A DNA stretch of 64,000 nt from assembly GCA_051747425.1 (NCBI GenBank), contig JBNJGD010000007.1, forward strand, positions 1-64,000. The letters run 5' to 3'. Made by a program: the position numbers and the translations under genes. This stretch comes from HTCC5015 sp051747425. Its GTDB lineage: Bacteria > Pseudomonadota > Gammaproteobacteria > HTCC5015. Below the pieces are notes generated by a model. It ran no database searches. It had not been told where the DNA came from and saw only the letters and a list, made by a program, of their open reading frames with translations. This document shows positions 25,099-33,521 of the stretch, piece by piece (position 1 is the first letter of the stretch; each line of letters opens with the position of its first letter).

Positions 25099-26604
25099 CT
25101 AGGCGCCGAGCACGGTAGCCAGCAGACCCTTGCGCTGCTTTTTGCTCTCGTCGAACTGGCTGAACTCCAGCTCTTCGTCGTCGAGCTGGCCGTAGCGCAG
25201 TGAGGGCAAATCGTGCAGGTAGTTGTTGAGCACGCGCCAGGGGTCGCGCTTGCCCTGGCGTGGCAGGCGATCCGAGGCGCGCTGCACATAGCCCGACTGC
25301 AGGCCGAGGAAGTTGTCATCGGTATCACAGCCCTCGTGGTCGCGGGGCGTGACCTGTTTGGCACCGACTTTCTGCATGTACTTGAGCACGCGGCAGACAT
25401 ACTCGGCCGCCAGGTCGGCCTTGAGCGTCCAGCTGGAGTTGGTGTAGCCAAACACCATGGCCATATTGGGTACATCGCGCAGCATCACACCGCGATACAC
25501 CAGGGTGTCATTGGGCTTGACCACCTTGCCGTCAACGGTGCCTTCAACGCCGCCGAGCATCTGCAGCTCCAGGCCGGTGGCGGTGATGATGATGTCCGCT
25601 TCCAGCTCTTGGCCAGATTTCAGACGAATGCCCTTTTTGGTGAAGGTATCGATGTGATCGGTGACAATCGAGGCATCGCCCTTGCGCAGTACCTTGAACA
25701 GATCGCCGCGCGGAACGGCACAGAGGCGCTCATCCCAGGGGTTGTAGCTGGGCTCGAAGTGCTTCATGTCGATATCGGGGCCGAGCTGCTTGCGCACCTG
25801 ACCGAGGAAAAAGCGGCGCATCATCTTGGGCTTTTCCTGGGACAGCTTGTAAACCATGCGCTGCAGGCCAATGTTGCGGGCCCGGGCAATGCGGTAGACC
25901 GCCATCTCGGGCAGGAACTTGCGCAACTTGCGGGACATCGGGTCGACATCGGGCACGGTGGCCACATAAGTGGGCGAGCGCTGCAGCATGGTGACATGCT
26001 CGGCCTCGCCAGCCATGGCCGGCACCAGTGTCACGGCGGTGGCGCCACTGCCGATGACCACGACTTTCTTGCCCTTGTAGTCCAGATTCTCCGGCCAGTG
26101 CTGGGGGTGGATAATCTGGCCTTCAAACTGTTTCTCACCGGGAAAATCGGGGCGGTGACCCTGATCGTAGTTGTAGTAGCCGGAGCAGCTCATAAGGAAG
26201 TTGCAGGTCCAGGTTTCCTTCTCGCCAGTGGATTCGTCCACTGCTTCCAGGGTCCACATGGCGTCTTCCGTAGACCAGTTGGCCGTGGTGACCTGACGAT
26301 TAAAGTGGATATGCGGCGTGACATTGTATTCCTCCGCCGTCTCGACAATGTAGTCGCGGATGGAGGGACCGTCGGCCAGAAATTTATCGCCGGTCCAGGG
26401 GCGGAAGTTGTAACCAAAGGTAAACATGTCGGAATCGGAGCGAATACCGGGATAGCGGAACAAATCCCAGGTGCCGCCAATGCGCGAACGGCGCTCGAGA
26501 ATGGCATAGCTGTGATCCGGGCACTCGCGGCTCAGGTGGCAGGCGGTACCAATACCAGAAAGGCCGGCGCCGACAATCAATACATCTACGTGTTTGTGAC
26601 TCAT
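25099..26604 (-). CDS. Flavin-containing monooxygenase, AlmA / Baeyer-Villiger type
   Basis: A 501-residue FAD/NADPH monooxygenase. FAD motif: VLIVGAGLSGIGTACHL; second motif GGTWDLFRYPGIRSDSDM; NADPH motif VVVIGSGATAVTL; and the ATG region IITATGLELQ. The YPGIRSDSDMFTFGYNF signature is close to AlmA-type long-chain alkane hydroxylases and to class B Baeyer-Villiger enzymes; substrate is not provable here. The ATG at 26604 with GGAG upstream is chosen over a TTG at 26619. A perfect palindrome lies just before it; a terminator follows, so the gene is monocistronic. Confidence 0.9.
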   Translation of the reverse strand: MSHKHVDVLIVGAGLSGIGTACHLSRECPDHSYAILERRSRIGGTWDLFRYPGIRSDSDMFTFGYNFRPWTGDKFLADGPSIRDYIVETAEEYNVTPHIHFNRQVTTANWSTEDAMWTLEAVDESTGEKETWTCNFLMSCSGYYNYDQGHRPDFPGEKQFEGQIIHPQHWPENLDYKGKKVVVIGSGATAVTLVPAMAGEAEHVTMLQRSPTYVATVPDVDPMSRKLRKFLPEMAVYRIARARNIGLQRMVYKLSQEKPKMMRRFFLGQVRKQLGPDIDMKHFEPSYNPWDERLCAVPRGDLFKVLRKGDASIVTDHIDTFTKKGIRLKSGQELEADIIITATGLELQMLGGVEGTVDGKVVKPNDTLVYRGVMLRDVPNMAMVFGYTNSSWTLKADLAAEYVCRVLKYMQKVGAKQVTPRDHEGCDTDDNFLGLQSGYVQRASDRLPRQGKRDPWRVLNNYLHDLPSLRYGQLDDEELEFSQFDESKKQRKGLLATVLGA

Positions 26605-26620
26605 TTCCAACTCCGTCAAA

Positions 26621-26640
26621 TTGACATGCTCTCATGTCAA
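26621..26640. promoter_or_regulatory. Perfect 8-4-8 palindrome, candidate operator of the monooxygenase
   Basis: Arms TTGACATG (26621-26628) and CATGTCAA (26633-26640) around CTCT. On the minus strand, TATATT lies directly upstream as a possible -10, so a bound regulator would sit at the transcription start, 17 bp from the ATG. No regulator gene is adjacent. Confidence 0.65.
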
Positions 26641-26760
26641 ATATAGCACTTTGGCGTACCCTGAACAGACCCGCGTTGTTCACAAAGGCGCCAAAACAAG
26701 TGATTTAAGGCCCAATCATGACACAGTTACCCGGGTGACTTAAGGAACCGAAAGCGAAAA

Positions 26761-26783
26761 AAAAGGGGCCAGAGGCCCCTTTT
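26761..26783. terminator. Rho-independent terminator after the OmpA-like gene
   Basis: Stem AAAAGGGGCC / GGCCCCTTTT with a 3-nt loop and A-rich flank, giving a T-run on the minus strand. It lies 28 bp past the OmpA-like stop codon. Confidence 0.85.
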
Positions 26784-26810
26784 CGACAAGCAGTTGATGC
26801 CAGTCAATTG

Positions 26811-27467
26811 TCACTGCACATCGGCGTCGACGGCGATCTCGACCCGGCGATTGCTGGCGCGCCCCGCCGCTGTGTCATTGCTGGCCACGGGCTCCGATTC
26901 GCCCTTGCCCTGGGTGCCAATACTGTCACCGTCAATCCCCTGCTCTACCAGATAGGCCTTGACGGCACTGGCCCGGTCCTCGGAAATCTGCTGGTTGAGG
27001 GCCGCCGAGCCGCTGCTGTCGGTGTGACCCACCACCTCAATGGACTGGATCACGCCCTCGAGGGATTTGAGCTGCGTCGCCAGCTCGTCCAGCTCGCGCT
27101 TGCCGGCTTCACTGAGGTCGGCGCTGCCTACGGCAAAGGCCGTATTGGCAGACAGCGAGACATTGCTCAGTTCCGCCAGGGTCTCGGCCTGCTCTTTGGC
27201 GCGGGCCTCCTGGCGCTTTTTCTCGGCCATCTCGGCGCTGCGCTCGGGAGTCACCGGTGTTGGGATACGGCGCTTTTGGCTGACCGACCGGCCCTCGCAT
27301 TTGGGCAGGGCATCCGCCTCGCTCCAGAGCCCGGTGCGAACGCAGTCGCCGTTACCGTCGCGAACGACAACGCCGTCGCTGTCGTGCCAGTACCCGGTTT
27401 GGTGCGCCTGGACGGCGCCGCTGGACAGGGCAATAACCGAAGCTGCAATCACTGTTGTCAAATTCAT
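26811..27467 (-). CDS. OmpA-family peptidoglycan-binding outer-membrane protein
   Basis: A 218-residue protein with signal peptide (TTVIAASVIALSSGAVQA), a short Cys-containing segment, a charged helical region (RSAEMAEKKRQEARAKEQAETL) and a C-terminal OmpA domain (IQSIEVVGHTDSSGSAALNQQISEDRASAVKAYL ... GKGESEPVASNDTAAGRASNRRVEI). There is no beta-barrel, so it is a periplasmic OmpA-like anchor. AAAAGGAG precedes the ATG. It is followed by a terminator. Confidence 0.92.
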   Translation of the reverse strand: MNLTTVIAASVIALSSGAVQAHQTGYWHDSDGVVVRDGNGDCVRTGLWSEADALPKCEGRSVSQKRRIPTPVTPERSAEMAEKKRQEARAKEQAETLAELSNVSLSANTAFAVGSADLSEAGKRELDELATQLKSLEGVIQSIEVVGHTDSSGSAALNQQISEDRASAVKAYLVEQGIDGDSIGTQGKGESEPVASNDTAAGRASNRRVEIAVDADVQ

Positions 27468-27540
27468 GGTGTCTCCTTTTGGGACTCGTTTGAATGGAAA
27501 GCCTATCGAATCCGCCGGATTCTGGACAGTCCCGATGGGT

Positions 27541-28962
27541 TCAGGATCGTTTCTTGCGCTTGTTGTCTTTTATCTTGCGATCGCGGATCAGGCGACTGCG
27601 GCGCTTGACCTGGCGTTCGCTGAGCTGGTTTTTCTGCCCTTCATAGGGGTTTTTGCCCGAGCGGAACTCAATGTGCAGGGGCGTGCCCGTGAGTTTGAGG
27701 CGCTTCATGAAATGGTTGTTCAGGTAGCGCTTGTAGCTGCTGGAGAGCTGCTCAACGCGGTTGCCGTGAATCACAATACGGGGCGGGTTCTTGCCCCCCT
27801 GGTGGGCGTAGCGGAGCTTGGTGCGATAGCGCCCGACCAGGGGCGGCTGGTGGGCCACGGTGGCCTCTTCCAGGATGTCGGTGAGCTCGCGGGTGGTGAG
27901 CTTGACCATGGCCGAGTCATAGGCGCGATTGGCGGCCTCGAGAATATGCCCCACCCCGGTGCCGTGGAGCGCGGAAATAAAGTGAAACTCGGGGAAGCTG
28001 ATGAAATCCAGGCGGCGATTGAGCTCGTCCTTGATGCGCTGGCGCTCGTGGGGCTCCAGGCCGTCCCACTTGTTAACCACAAAGACCAGAGCCGTGCCCT
28101 GGTGCAGCACTTCGCGCAGCAGGGACAAATCCTGCTCGGCGATACCCCGCCGGGCATCGACCACCTGGAGCACCACATTGGCCTCGCCAATCGCCTGCAG
28201 GGCCTTGATCACGGAGAACTTTTCCACCGTCTCGTGGACCTTGCCGCGCTTGCGCACACCGGCGGTGTCGATCAGGGTGTAGCGGCCCTGGTCGCTGTCA
28301 AAGGGCACATAGATGCTGTCGCGGGTGGTGCCCGGGGCGTCGTAGGCGAGCACCCGGGTCTCGCCCAGAATGCGGTTGATCAGGGTCGACTTGCCCACAT
28401 TGGGACGGCCGACCACGGCGATGCGCACGCGATCGTCGTGGCCCTCTTCCTCCAGTTCCTCGTCGAAGTGTTCGGGCAGCGCCTCGAACAGGGTCTCGAT
28501 CATGGCGTGAATGCCGCGGTTGTGTGAGGCGGCAATGGTCAGGGGCTCGCCCAGCCCCAGGGCGTAGAAGTCGGCCACCACGGCGGCGGGGTCGCAGCCG
28601 TCGAGCTTGTTGGCGACGAGAAAGACCGGCTTGCCCTTCTTGCGGATTTCCCGGGCGATCTCCTCGTCGATGTGAGTGGCGCCGTCGCGGGCATCGGTCA
28701 TGAACAAAATGATGTCGGCCTCGTCCATGGCCTGCTGGGCCTGGCCGGCCATCAAATTGTCCATTTCGTCCTGGTCGGTGCTCAGCCCGCCCGTGTCCAC
28801 CACCACATAGGCGCGATCGCCGAGGCGACCGTTGCCGTACTTGCGGTCGCGGGTCAGACCGGGCATATCGGCGACGAGGGCGTCACGGCTGCGAGTGAGG
28901 CAGTTGAACAGGGTCGATTTGCCGACATTGGGTCGGCCGACAATGGCAATAACGGGTTTCAT
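27541..28962 (-). CDS. der: Ribosome biogenesis GTPase Der (EngA)
   Basis: A 473-residue GTPase with two tandem G domains, each with its own P-loop GRPNVGKST (residues 8-16 and ~188-196) and NKxD motifs (VANKLDG and VVNKWDG), and a C-terminal KH-like domain ending in a Lys/Arg-rich tail. It acts in 50S subunit maturation. Last gene of the hisS-yfgM-bamB-DUF945-der cluster, but a TATAAT box directly before its ATG suggests its own promoter. Confidence 0.97.
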   Translation of the reverse strand: MKPVIAIVGRPNVGKSTLFNCLTRSRDALVADMPGLTRDRKYGNGRLGDRAYVVVDTGGLSTDQDEMDNLMAGQAQQAMDEADIILFMTDARDGATHIDEEIAREIRKKGKPVFLVANKLDGCDPAAVVADFYALGLGEPLTIAASHNRGIHAMIETLFEALPEHFDEELEEEGHDDRVRIAVVGRPNVGKSTLINRILGETRVLAYDAPGTTRDSIYVPFDSDQGRYTLIDTAGVRKRGKVHETVEKFSVIKALQAIGEANVVLQVVDARRGIAEQDLSLLREVLHQGTALVFVVNKWDGLEPHERQRIKDELNRRLDFISFPEFHFISALHGTGVGHILEAANRAYDSAMVKLTTRELTDILEEATVAHQPPLVGRYRTKLRYAHQGGKNPPRIVIHGNRVEQLSSSYKRYLNNHFMKRLKLTGTPLHIEFRSGKNPYEGQKNQLSERQVKRRSRLIRDRKIKDNKRKKRS

Positions 28963-28968
28963 GGCGGG

Positions 28969-28974
28969 ATTATA
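28969..28974 (-). promoter_or_regulatory. -10 element directly before der, possible leaderless start
   Basis: On the minus strand, TATAAT followed by six bases then the der ATG, with no Shine-Dalgarno. Transcription would start at or next to the start codon. A convincing -35 is not visible. Confidence 0.4.
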
Positions 28975-29000
28975 CCGATGGCGGTGCGGAATGCGCCATG

Positions 29001-30395
29001 TTAATTCGGCTGCCGATTAAAATCGTAAACCGCCTGCCCATTCAGCTGCAGCCGGCCACCGCCGAGTTCTGCCCGGGTCCAGTACTGGCTGCCGCTGTCG
29101 ACGATCAGGCCCTGGGAGAGCACCATATTAAGCTGCTGGCGAGCGGCGCTTTCGGCCACCTGGCGCAAGCGCTCCTGGCTGAGTTTTTCACTGAGGAAGC
29201 GATACTGCTCGTCGCGAAAAAAGCGTTCCTGGATATTGGCGTCCTCCAGCAGGGTATCGACCATGGACTGGGGGACACTGGCCTCGGCGCTGAGGTCCAC
29301 CCGCCGCAACAACTCGCGAGTATCGCTGGCGTCCATCTGCTCCAACGGCGGGATATTGGTGCGCAGAAAACCGCGCACTGACCCCGAGGGCGTTTGCATT
29401 TGCAGGTGGGAGATTTCCACCTCGCTGTTGGCCAGGATATCGGCGGCGCGCTGTTGCCATTGTTGCTGCAAGCGGGCCAGATTCTGGCGCCAGTGTCCCC
29501 AGCCCTGCTCGGGAATCAGGGCCGCCAGACTCCGTTCACTGATCCCCCGCAAGGCGCTGTCCAGCTCGATGTCGCTGAGGGGGTAGCCATTGAGATCAAG
29601 TGCGCTGGCGCGGGCACCGGCCTTGAGGTTGCTCAGCCCCTCAAAATCGGAAAAAAGGGTCTGCAAAGACAGCTCGCTCAGTTGCCACTCGCGCTCACCC
29701 TGGCGCCAGCGGGCCAGGCCGACCCGCACTTCGCCCTGGCCCACCGGCAGCGGTGCATCGGTATCGGCGAGCAGAAACTGCCAATTGACATCGCTCAGTT
29801 GCAAGTAGTCGCTCTGGTAGCGCAGGCGCAAGTCAGGCAGTTGCAGGGAACCGCGCAACTGGCGTTCGGCCGGACGGTAGTGCCACTCGCCACGGGAGCT
29901 GGCGACATCGAAACGCAAATCGCCACTCTGGCTGCGGTGGCCGAGGAAGCGCCACAGGACATGCACATTGCCGCTGAAATCGAGCCACTGCTCGGTGGTG
30001 AGCGTGGGCAGAATGGGGCCGCGGAAGTGCCAGTCGGTTCGGGCTTCGGCCCACTGCCACTCCAGGGCGCCATCGAGCAAACCGCGCCAGCGCACGGGGC
30101 CGTGCTGAATTCGGGTGTGCAGGCGGAGATCGGGGTGATCCCTGTTTGCCGAGCGCTCGAGAAAGTTGACCGCCAGCGTGTACTCGCTGGTCAGCCAGCC
30201 CCGTCGCTGCTGTTCAAGTTCAATCTCGAGTTGTTTGAGACCAGCGGCCTCGCTCCACTGGCGCACGCCTTCCAGCTGGCGCTCTATGCGTTGCTGAAGC
30301 CACCAGCCGGTGAGTGCCGGCGAGGCGGGAACCAGCAGCACTGCCAGGACGAGCAGCGCCAGGAACCAGCCGGAGAGGCGCCGGAGAGAGAGCAT
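29001..30395 (-). CDS. DUF945 (YdgA-like) family protein
   Basis: A 464-residue protein with an N-terminal membrane anchor (about 9-33) and a long periplasmic region. It has the YdgA/DUF945 pattern of repeated beta segments around short hairpins; the C-terminal part contains GLIVDSGSQYWTRAELGGGRLQLNGQAVYDF, typical of the family. Function unknown; the family sits in the AsmA-like superfamily neighbourhood by architecture. Encoded 3 bp after bamB, placing it in the envelope gene cluster bamB-DUF945-der. Confidence 0.8.
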   Translation of the reverse strand: MLSLRRLSGWFLALLVLAVLLVPASPALTGWWLQQRIERQLEGVRQWSEAAGLKQLEIELEQQRRGWLTSEYTLAVNFLERSANRDHPDLRLHTRIQHGPVRWRGLLDGALEWQWAEARTDWHFRGPILPTLTTEQWLDFSGNVHVLWRFLGHRSQSGDLRFDVASSRGEWHYRPAERQLRGSLQLPDLRLRYQSDYLQLSDVNWQFLLADTDAPLPVGQGEVRVGLARWRQGEREWQLSELSLQTLFSDFEGLSNLKAGARASALDLNGYPLSDIELDSALRGISERSLAALIPEQGWGHWRQNLARLQQQWQQRAADILANSEVEISHLQMQTPSGSVRGFLRTNIPPLEQMDASDTRELLRRVDLSAEASVPQSMVDTLLEDANIQERFFRDEQYRFLSEKLSQERLRQVAESAARQQLNMVLSQGLIVDSGSQYWTRAELGGGRLQLNGQAVYDFNRQPN

Positions 30396-30398
30396 GCC

Positions 30399-31547
30399 CT
30401 AATCGCCACGACGCGTCAGGCGCAGAGCGCTCAGACGACCACCCCGGTCGAGAACATAGGCGGTGTCGCCGGCCACCATGGGCGCAGCACTGAAACCCTT
30501 GTCGTCATACTGGGCGCGGCCCACGAGGCGACCGTCCGACGGATCCAGCAGATGCAGATAGCCCTCGAAATCGCCCACCACAATGGTCTCATTCAGGACG
30601 GCCGGTGGGGCCAGTTTCCGGGCGCGCAATTTGTCCTGTTTCCACAGTGTGGCGCCGCTGCGCTGATCGATGCCCCAAACCTGGCTGTGTTCGTCCACCA
30701 GGCCGAGTCGGCCGGTGCCGGCGCTGACAAAGCCGTGGAAAGCGGACAGCTCTCTGGCCCAGATTACCCGACCGTCGCCCTGGCCAATGGCGGCGGCGCG
30801 CCCCTGGTAGGCCACGGCAAACAGGGCGCCCTGATCGATCAGAACCCGGGCGTCAACATCGACCATCCGCTCGAGCTCATTGCGCCCGCGCGGGGACGCC
30901 AGAGGCGTCTCCCAGAGTGCCCGTCCCTCCATCAGGGAAACCGCCATCAGGCGACCGTTGTCGAGGCCGTGGTAGATGATCCCGCCGCGTACCACCGGGG
31001 CCGAGGAGCCGCGCAAAGTCAGTGAGGGCACGCTGCGGCGGTTGGTCCAGCTGACATCGCCGGTACTGGTGTTGAGGCCGCGAATGGCCCCGTCAATGGT
31101 TTTGACCACCAGCATGCCCAGCGAGGCCACCGGACGAACCACGATCTCGCTGCCCAGGGTCTCGCGCCAGACTTCACTGCCATCGGCCTTGCTCAGGGCG
31201 ATGACATCGCCCTCGCGGCTGCCCACATAGAGGTACTGGTCGTCGACGCCGACGCCGGCGCTGATGGCCTCGTCCAGATCGATGCGCCAGCGGCGCTTGC
31301 CGTTTTCACGATCCACCGCCATAACGCGGCCACGGTGATCGGCTACATACACGGCGCTGTCATCCAACGCCGGTGATAAATCGACCATAAACTCGCCGGT
31401 GCCGGCGCCGGTATTGCGGTGCCACAACGCCTCCACCTCGATCTCGCGATCGACGTTGCCCAGTGGCGTAGGTGGCTCGGTCGTGTCTTTGATGTTGCTG
31501 CAGGCGGTCAACAACAGCGCCGCCAGCAGCGCCAGGGTCATGCGCAT
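30399..31547 (-). CDS. bamB: Outer membrane protein assembly factor BamB
   Basis: A 382-residue lipoprotein (lipobox LLLTAC near residue 16) with an eight-bladed PQQ-like beta-propeller; repeats such as VYVADHRGRVMAVDRENGKRRW and LYVGSREGDVIALSKADGSEVW are visible. It supports BamA in outer-membrane protein insertion. Its ATG overlaps the yfgM stop in a TGATG, so the two are translationally coupled, the usual arrangement in this synteny block. Confidence 0.95.
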   Translation of the reverse strand: MRMTLALLAALLLTACSNIKDTTEPPTPLGNVDREIEVEALWHRNTGAGTGEFMVDLSPALDDSAVYVADHRGRVMAVDRENGKRRWRIDLDEAISAGVGVDDQYLYVGSREGDVIALSKADGSEVWRETLGSEIVVRPVASLGMLVVKTIDGAIRGLNTSTGDVSWTNRRSVPSLTLRGSSAPVVRGGIIYHGLDNGRLMAVSLMEGRALWETPLASPRGRNELERMVDVDARVLIDQGALFAVAYQGRAAAIGQGDGRVIWARELSAFHGFVSAGTGRLGLVDEHSQVWGIDQRSGATLWKQDKLRARKLAPPAVLNETIVVGDFEGYLHLLDPSDGRLVGRAQYDDKGFSAAPMVAGDTAYVLDRGGRLSALRLTRRGD

Positions 31548-32194
31548 CAGGAATCCACCAGGTCAATATTGCCGAGGTTATCTCTCTTCATTTGCACCCG
31601 TCTGGGGTTTTGCAGCGGCAGGTCGGCGTTGAGTGCCTTGTCGTAAGCCACACGGGCGGCGTTGTCGTCCCCCTTGGCCACGGCCAGGTCGCCGAGCAAC
31701 TCTTGCTGGCGAGCGTCATAGCTGGCCGGGAGGCCCTTGCCGAGAAGAACCTGGGCGCGATCGAGCTCGCCGGCACCGATCAACAGCTGAGCCAAACGCA
31801 GGCGGGCGGCATCGCGGTAGTGATCCGCCGTGCCGTCGTCCACCACCCATTGAAGACGGGCTTGGGCGCCCTCGAGGTCACCGCGATCAACCAGCACGCG
31901 AGCCGCCGCCAACTGGGCGAGACTGGCGTAGTGGGTGTTGCCGAGGTCGTCGGCCAGCTTCGCGGCGCGCTCGGGGATCCCGTCAAAATCCCGGTTCTGC
32001 AACTGCTCCATCACCACGCTGAACTCGGCCGAGGCCAAGTCCTGACGGGTAGACTGGTAGTCCTGCCATTGGTACCAGCCGAGCAGCGCCCCGAGGCCCA
32101 GCACTACGCCGAGCACAATGGAGAGGCCATTCTCGTTCCACCAGCGCTTGAGCGCCTCGATTTGTTCCTGTTCCGATTCGTAAATATCGACCAT
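31547..32194 (-). CDS. yfgM: YfgM family tetratricopeptide protein
   Basis: A 215-residue membrane-anchored protein: cytoplasmic N terminus with ESEQEQIEALKRWWNENG, one membrane helix (about 24-42) and a periplasmic TPR domain. YfgM is an ancillary factor of the SecYEG translocon and works with periplasmic chaperones. It lies between hisS and bamB, as in related genomes. Confidence 0.92.
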   Translation of the reverse strand: MVDIYESEQEQIEALKRWWNENGLSIVLGVVLGLGALLGWYQWQDYQSTRQDLASAEFSVVMEQLQNRDFDGIPERAAKLADDLGNTHYASLAQLAAARVLVDRGDLEGAQARLQWVVDDGTADHYRDAARLRLAQLLIGAGELDRAQVLLGKGLPASYDARQQELLGDLAVAKGDDNAARVAYDKALNADLPLQNPRRVQMKRDNLGNIDLVDS

Positions 32195-32196
32195 CT

Positions 32197-33474
32197 TTAT
32201 TCGTCACTCTCGATTCTGGACTTCAATTTGTCGGCCAGTTCGGCACTGGCCACGGTAAATTGTTCACCGCCACGCATGGGTTTGACCGCCACTTCACCGC
32301 GCTCGGCCTCTTCACCGCCAACCAATACAGCGTAGCGGGCCGCAGAGCGGTCGGCTTTTTTCAACTGGCTCTTGAGGCTGCCGCCACCACAGTGCCACAG
32401 CACCGCACCGCTCGGCATTTCGCCGCGCAGCTGCTCGGCCAACAACATGGCGTCGCCCTCGTGCTCGGCGCCCAATGCTAGCACATAGGCATCCACTGGA
32501 GGTGCCTCCAGAGCCTCGCCCTGCTCTTCCAGCAGCGCCAGCAAACGCTCCAGGCCCATGGCAAAGCCGACCGCCGGTGTGGCGCGGCCACCGAGCTGTT
32601 CCACCAGGCCGTCGTAGCGACCACCGGCACAAATGGTGCCTTGGGCACCCAGGGCGTCGGTGATCCATTCAAAGACCGTGTGGCCGTAGTAATCAAGGCC
32701 TCGCACCAGGCGAGGGTTGAAAGCGTATTCGACGCCGGCGGCCCGCAACAGTTCAGTCAAACGGTCGAAATGGGCCCGGGATTCCTCGCCCAGGCAATCC
32801 ATCAACGCCGGTGCCTCGGCATTGACCGCCGCCACCGCCGGGTTTTTGCTGTCGAGAATGCGCAGGGGATTGCTGTGCAGGCGGCGCAGGGCGTCCTCGT
32901 CGAGCTGATCGCGGTGTTTTTCATAGTGGGCTACCAGCTGCTCGCGGTAGACGCGGCGCTCTTCGGCCGTGCCCAGGGTGTTGAGCTCCAGCCGCACATC
33001 CGCCAGACCCAGAGCCTGCCACAGGCGGGCGCCCATCAGAATCATCTCGGCCTCAATATCCGCACCGGCCATGCCGTAGGCCTCGACCCCGAGCTGGTGA
33101 AACTCGCGGTAGCGACCTTTCTGCGGGCGCTCGTGACGGTACATCGGCCCCATATACCAAAGCCGCTGTACCTGATTGAAAAGCAGCCCGTGCTGAATAC
33201 CGGCGCGAACGCAGCTGGCCGTGCCCTCGGGTCGCAGAGTGAGGCTGTCTCCGTTGCGGTCCTCGAAGGTGTACATCTCCTTTTCCACGATGTCGGTCAC
33301 ATCGCCAATGGAGCGGGAGAAAAGCTCAGTGTGTTCGATCGCCGGCGTGCGAATCTCGCGATAGCCGTACTGGCGCATCAATTGCCGCAGTTGAAGCTCG
33401 AGCTGCTGCCAGGCGGGGGTTTGATCGGGCAGGATATCGTGCATCCCGCGGATGGACTGTATGCCTTTGGCCAT
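32197..33474 (-). CDS. hisS: Histidine-tRNA ligase
   Basis: A 425-residue class II aminoacyl-tRNA synthetase. Motif 2 region FRHERPQKGRYREFHQLGVE (here YRHERPQ), histidine-specific motifs LVRGLDYYGHTVFEW and AGGRYDGLVEQLGG, motif 3 PAVGFAMGLERLL, and a C-terminal anticodon-binding domain. It ligates histidine to tRNA-His. It heads the yfgM-bamB part of the cluster. In related genomes ispG directly precedes hisS; here the next gene upstream is rodZ. Confidence 0.97.
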   Translation of the reverse strand: MAKGIQSIRGMHDILPDQTPAWQQLELQLRQLMRQYGYREIRTPAIEHTELFSRSIGDVTDIVEKEMYTFEDRNGDSLTLRPEGTASCVRAGIQHGLLFNQVQRLWYMGPMYRHERPQKGRYREFHQLGVEAYGMAGADIEAEMILMGARLWQALGLADVRLELNTLGTAEERRVYREQLVAHYEKHRDQLDEDALRRLHSNPLRILDSKNPAVAAVNAEAPALMDCLGEESRAHFDRLTELLRAAGVEYAFNPRLVRGLDYYGHTVFEWITDALGAQGTICAGGRYDGLVEQLGGRATPAVGFAMGLERLLALLEEQGEALEAPPVDAYVLALGAEHEGDAMLLAEQLRGEMPSGAVLWHCGGGSLKSQLKKADRSAARYAVLVGGEEAERGEVAVKPMRGGEQFTVASAELADKLKSRIESDE

Positions 33475-33521
33475 GGGTAATTAAACCAGCGTATTACAGG
33501 AAAGGGGGTGATTGTATACGA

